Positions 61,224-64,000 of a stretch of DNA of 64,000 nt are shown here, one piece after another. Location: positions 1,475,543 through 1,539,542 of the forward strand of contig NZ_CP026498.1 in NCBI RefSeq assembly GCF_002953255.1. Direction: 5' to 3'. Position numbers and translations under genes: made by a program. Below the pieces are notes generated by a model. That model did not search any database. It had not been told where the DNA came from and saw only the letters and a program-made list of their open reading frames with translations. Positions within the stretch are counted from its first letter, which is position 1, and the number at the start of each line of letters is the position of its first letter. This stretch comes from Streptomyces sp. CB01881. Its GTDB lineage: Bacteria; Actinomycetota; Actinomycetes; Streptomycetales; Streptomycetaceae.

Positions 61224-61740
61224 GGCATCGGCCCACCCGCGCTGCACCAGCGCAGCGATAACTGTTTGCAAAGTGTGCCTGCGCCCGCGCGCCAGAAGTC
61301 GGCCCGTCCGACTTCCCGTACAACCGCACCGGCCCACCCTCGGTACACCGGGACCGCAACAACTGTTTGCAAAGTGTCCGTGCACCCGCGCACCAGAAGT
61401 CGGCCCACCCAACTTTTCATGCAGCGGCTGGCCTGCCCGCGCCGAGCCGACTCCGCGACAACTGTTTGCAAAGAGTCCGTACACCCGCGTGCCAGAAGTC
61501 AGCCCACCCGACCTGCCAAGTTGCAGCAGCGGCTGGCCTGCCCGCGCCGAGCCGACCCTCCACAATTATTTGCAAAGTGCCCCTACGCCCGCGCACCCGA
61601 GGTCGGCCCGCACGGCCTCCCATGCCACCGCACCGGCCCGCCCTCGCTGCACCGGTGCCACGGCAATTGTTTGCAAAGTGTGGCTACGTCAGGCGACACC
61701 CGCGCGCCAGAAGTCGGCCCGTCCGGCTTCTCATGCGCCT
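61191..61740. repeat. Array of ~101-bp degenerate tandem repeats
   Basis: Five copies of a core close to AACTGTTTGCAAAGTGT start at 61260, 61361, 61460, 61564 and 61665 (spacings 101, 99, 104, 101). The 8-bp palindrome TTTGCAAA in it is complete in four copies and kept as TTTGCAAA in the fourth with diverged flanks. After each core comes CCCGCGC(A/G)CC, then GAAGTCGGCCC(G/A)(T/C)CC and its inverted arm (best at 61295-61315), then a C-rich segment. Units at both ends are partial. Not coding in appearance; the spacer 61741-61943 holds no gene. Confidence 0.85.
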
Positions 61741-61943
61741 CGAAGCCTCGCCCGAGGCTCGGGCTGCGCGGAACGTCGCCGGAGGGCGCCCCGCGGCCTC
61801 GGGCCCGGGCCATCGAGGGCGCACGGGTCGGCCGACAGACGGAGCGGGAGGGCCCGGAGAGGCCAGGAGCCGACCGCAGGCTGCCAAAGCGGCCAAAAAG
61901 CAGAAGAGCGCCGCCGACAGCAGCGAACCAGGAGCCCCGCCCG

Positions 61944-62720
61944 TCAGACCGCCGGGGCCGTGGCGGCGAGGGTGTGGCCCTGCGGATAGAGGAGCGCGGC
62001 CGGGGGGAGCGCGGCGGGCGCACCGGCGTGGAGGACGGTCAGGGTGCCGTTGCCGGTGCGGGCCGGGTCGGCGATGCGGCGGAGGGCCTGGGCGGCGACG
62101 GCGTCGGCGGAGCCGTGCAGGATGAGGTCCGGGGCCGCGACGGGGGCGACCGCGGTGCGGATGCGGTCGGCCACCAGTTCGTAGTGGGTGCAGCCGAGCA
62201 CGATGGCCGCCGTGCCCGTCGGCGTGCGGGCGGCCGCGTCGGCGATGGCCGCGTCGATGGCGGCGTCGTCGCCGTGTTCGACGGCGTCCGCCAGGCCGGG
62301 GCAGGCGACCTCGGTGACGGCGGCCGTCCCGGCGAAGTCGCGGATGAGGCCGCGCTGGTAGGCGCTGCCCGTGGTGGCCGGGGTGGCCCAGATGGCGACC
62401 GGGCCGCCGAGGGCGGCGGCCGGCTTGATGGCCGGGACGGTGCCGATGACGGGCAGCGCGGGCTCCAGTTCGGCGCGCAGGGTGGCGAGCGCGTGGACGG
62501 AGGCGGTGTTGCAGGCGATCACCAGGGCGTCCGGCCCGAGGGCGGCGGCCGCCCGCGCGCAGCCGAGGGCGAGCGCGGTGACCTCCTCGGGCGTCCGCGG
62601 GCCCCAGGGCATCGAGGCGGGGTTGGAGGACAGCACCAGGTCGGCGTCGGGGCGGAGCCTCCGCAGGGCGGCAGCGGCGGCCAGCAGGCCGATTCCCGAG
62701 TCCATCAGTGCGATCTTCAC
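61944..62720 (-). CDS. Aspartate/glutamate racemase family protein (MurI-like)
   Basis: 258 residues. It follows the glutamate racemase layout: ALMDSGIGLLAAAAALRRL at the N-terminus (Asp-Ser), the first catalytic Cys in DALVIACNTASVHALA, and the second in AAIVLGCTHYEL. D-glutamate for peptidoglycan is the likely product, but the substrate pocket segment (SSNPASMPWGPRTPEE) differs from classical MurI, so a broader racemase is possible. GTG 62720; TAAAGT lies 8 nt upstream without a ribosome binding site, suggesting a leaderless start. ATG 62705 is an alternative. Confidence 0.8.
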   Translation of the reverse strand: MKIALMDSGIGLLAAAAALRRLRPDADLVLSSNPASMPWGPRTPEEVTALALGCARAAAALGPDALVIACNTASVHALATLRAELEPALPVIGTVPAIKPAAALGGPVAIWATPATTGSAYQRGLIRDFAGTAAVTEVACPGLADAVEHGDDAAIDAAIADAAARTPTGTAAIVLGCTHYELVADRIRTAVAPVAAPDLILHGSADAVAAQALRRIADPARTGNGTLTVLHAGAPAALPPAALLYPQGHTLAATAPAV

Positions 62721-62777
62721 AGGGCAAGACTTTAGTCGATGCCCCGCTGCGGGCCCCGGGTGCGGCAGACTGCCCGG

Positions 62778-63917
62778 GTGACCGTCCTGCTGTGGATCGC
62801 CGTGCTCTCCCTGCTGGTCTGGCTCTGGCTCGCGTGCTGCCACGGGTTGTTCTGGCGCACCGACGTACGGCTGCCGCCGCGCCGTCCGCCCGCCCGTTGG
62901 CCGCAGGTCGTGGTGGTGGTGCCGGCCCGGGACGAGGCGGAGGTGCTGCCGCTCAGCCTGCCCGGTCTGCTGGCGCAGAAGTATCCGGGCCGGGCCCGGG
63001 TGGTGCTGGTGGACGACCACAGCTCGGACGGGACCGGAACGCTGGCGCGTTCGCTCGCCATGCCCGGCGGGCTGGAGCTGACCGTGACCACCCCTCCCCC
63101 GCTGCCGCCCGGCTGGACGGGAAAGCTGTGGGCGCTGCGGCACGGGGTGGAGCTGGCCGGTCCGGACGCCGAGTACCTGCTGCTCACCGATGCGGACATC
63201 GCGCACGGACCGGACTCGCTGGCCGAGCTGGTGGCCTCCGCCGAGACCGGCCGGCTGGACCTGGTGTCGCAGATGGCCCGGCTGCGGGTGGAGACGGGGT
63301 GGGAGCGGTTGATCGTGCCCGCGTTCGTCTACTTCTTCGCCCAGCTGTACCCGTTCCGCCGCAGCAACCGGCCCGGGGCCCGGACGGCCGCGGCGGCGGG
63401 CGGCTGCTCGCTGGTGCGGCGGGAGGCCCTGGAGCGGGTGGGCGGGGTGGCGGCAATCCGGGGGGCGGTGATCGACGACGTGTCGCTGGCCCGTGCGGTG
63501 AAGGCGGCGGGCGGCCGGACCTGGCTTGGCCTGGCGGAGCAGGTGGACAGCGTCCGCCCGTACCCGCGGCTGGCCCAGCTCTGGCGGATGGTCTCGCGCA
63601 GCGCGTACGCGCAGCTGCGGCACTCCCCGCTGCTGCTGGTCGGGACGGTGGCCGGCCTGGCGCTGGTGTACCTGGTGCCGCCGGTGGCGGCCGTCACGGG
63701 GGCGGTCACCGCGCACTGGGCGGTGGCGGCGGCCGGCGGGGCGGCGTGGGCGCTGATGGCGGGGACGTTCGTGCCGATGCTGCGCTACTACCGCCGGCCG
63801 GCGCCGGCCGCGCTGCTGCTGCCCTTCACCGCGTTGCTCTACCTGCTGATGACGGTGGACTCGGCGGTACAACACTGGCGCGGACGCGGGGCCGCCTGGA
63901 AAGGCCGGACGTACTGA
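62778..63917 (+). CDS. GT2-family glycosyltransferase, HpnB-like
   Basis: 379 residues. An N-terminal membrane anchor (VLLWIAVLSLLVWLWLACCH) precedes a GT-A domain: VVVVVPARDEAEVLPLSLPG, VVLVDDHSSDGTG, YLLLTDADIAHGPDSL (DxD-type) and AAGGCSLVRREALERVGGVA. Two or three C-terminal membrane spans follow. The layout matches HpnB, a glycosyltransferase associated with hopanoid synthesis; no other hopanoid gene is in the window. GTG 62778 has no ribosome binding site. Confidence 0.8.
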   Translation: MTVLLWIAVLSLLVWLWLACCHGLFWRTDVRLPPRRPPARWPQVVVVVPARDEAEVLPLSLPGLLAQKYPGRARVVLVDDHSSDGTGTLARSLAMPGGLELTVTTPPPLPPGWTGKLWALRHGVELAGPDAEYLLLTDADIAHGPDSLAELVASAETGRLDLVSQMARLRVETGWERLIVPAFVYFFAQLYPFRRSNRPGARTAAAAGGCSLVRREALERVGGVAAIRGAVIDDVSLARAVKAAGGRTWLGLAEQVDSVRPYPRLAQLWRMVSRSAYAQLRHSPLLLVGTVAGLALVYLVPPVAAVTGAVTAHWAVAAAGGAAWALMAGTFVPMLRYYRRPAPAALLLPFTALLYLLMTVDSAVQHWRGRGAAWKGRTY

Positions 63918-63942
63918 GCCCGGTTGGGCCACACTGTTCGAA

Positions 63943-64000
63943 TGGACCGTCAGACGATCTCCCGCCTTGCCCACGCCCACCATCCGATCGCCGCGCCGAT
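63943..64000 (+). CDS. Start of a gene cut by the window edge, probably a methyltransferase
   Basis: ATG 63943 opens a frame reading MDRQTISRLAHAHHPIAAP to the window end. This N-terminus is familiar from actinomycete class I SAM-dependent methyltransferases, but the 19 visible residues contain no motif, so the product is a guess. It follows the glycosyltransferase gene by 25 bp on the same strand. Confidence 0.45.

Noticed and set aside
61260..61681. CRISPR array
   Set aside because: The repeats are degenerate, the period is ~101 bp and the material between cores is itself related from unit to unit, so there are no unique spacers; no cas gene is present.
61260..61740. Integron attC array
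   Set aside because: No integrase gene, no cassette ORFs and no paired R/L boxes of the attC type were found in the units.

Overview
This window looks like core chromosome of a high-GC actinomycete of the Streptomycetaceae (Streptomyces or Kitasatospora). The basis is the very high GC content with GC-rich third codon positions, a GylR-controlled glycerol operon, an NsdA-like regulator, a DUF397 protein, Streptomyces-type rRNA leader sequences and several apparently leaderless genes. No phage, plasmid or transposase gene was seen. The only RNA gene is the 5' end of a 16S rRNA running off the left edge on the minus strand.

Layout. 1-0.6 kb: 16S 5' end, leader and rrn promoter. 0.8-3 kb: PTS genes crr and ptsI, closed by a 24-bp perfect terminator shared with a convergent acetoacetyl-CoA synthetase. 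5.3-6.9 kb: two Nudix proteins, one NrtR-like. 7-8 kb: mmuM. 8.1-13.4 kb: gylR, glpF, glpK, glpD with two copies of one operator. 13.6-18.1 kb: a 1335-residue secreted amidase coupled to a lipoprotein gene. 18.3-20.2 kb: amidohydrolase and divergent TetR regulator. 20.3-23.3 kb: gluconate genes gntP, gntK and divergent gntR. 23.4-31.9 kb: a three-gene SMC/MukBEF/Wadjet-like complex (1519-residue coiled-coil ATPase plus two partners) followed by a metallophosphoesterase. 32-36.6 kb: IPT/TIG secreted protein, membrane protein and pxpABC (5-oxoprolinase). 36.7-42.1 kb: frameshifted APH(6)-like kinase, hydrolase/PadR pair, a His-rich DUF4396 protein under a CsoR-like box, a methyltransferase, and uppP behind a 13-codon leader ORF. 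42.5-50.5 kb: HEAT protein, PAS-like protein, NsdA-like regulator, a kinase-fold protein, an acyl-CoA-dehydrogenase-like enzyme behind a Cys-type leader peptide, and a conserved hypothetical. 50.5-53.5 kb: gene-poor stretch, DUF397, orphan dhaM, a shortened sugar epimerase. 53.5-61.2 kb: a tightly packed polysaccharide/cell-surface operon (two NodB deacetylases, GT4, initiating sugar transferase, NeuD acyltransferase, Nudix, SGNH hydrolase). 61.2-61.7 kb: an array of ~101-bp degenerate repeats. 61.9-64 kb: glutamate-racemase-like gene, HpnB-like glycosyltransferase and the start of a probable methyltransferase gene.

How it fits together. Several units concern carbon supply and the phosphotransferase system: EI and IIA-Glc at the left, glycerol uptake and oxidation, gluconate uptake and phosphorylation, and a DhaM subunit that would need EI and HPr. 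A second theme is the cell envelope: uppP, a racemase, a polysaccharide operon, a hopanoid-type glycosyltransferase and a secreted amidase.

The most interesting items are the SMC-like complex with no visible JetD nuclease but a metallophosphoesterase next door, the 61.2-kb repeat array, two short leader ORFs (before uppP and before the acyl-CoA-dehydrogenase-like gene), the CsoR-box DUF4396 gene, and three genes with lesions (sugar transferase, epimerase, APH). In-frame minisatellites of mostly 18 bp recur at the ends of several proteins.
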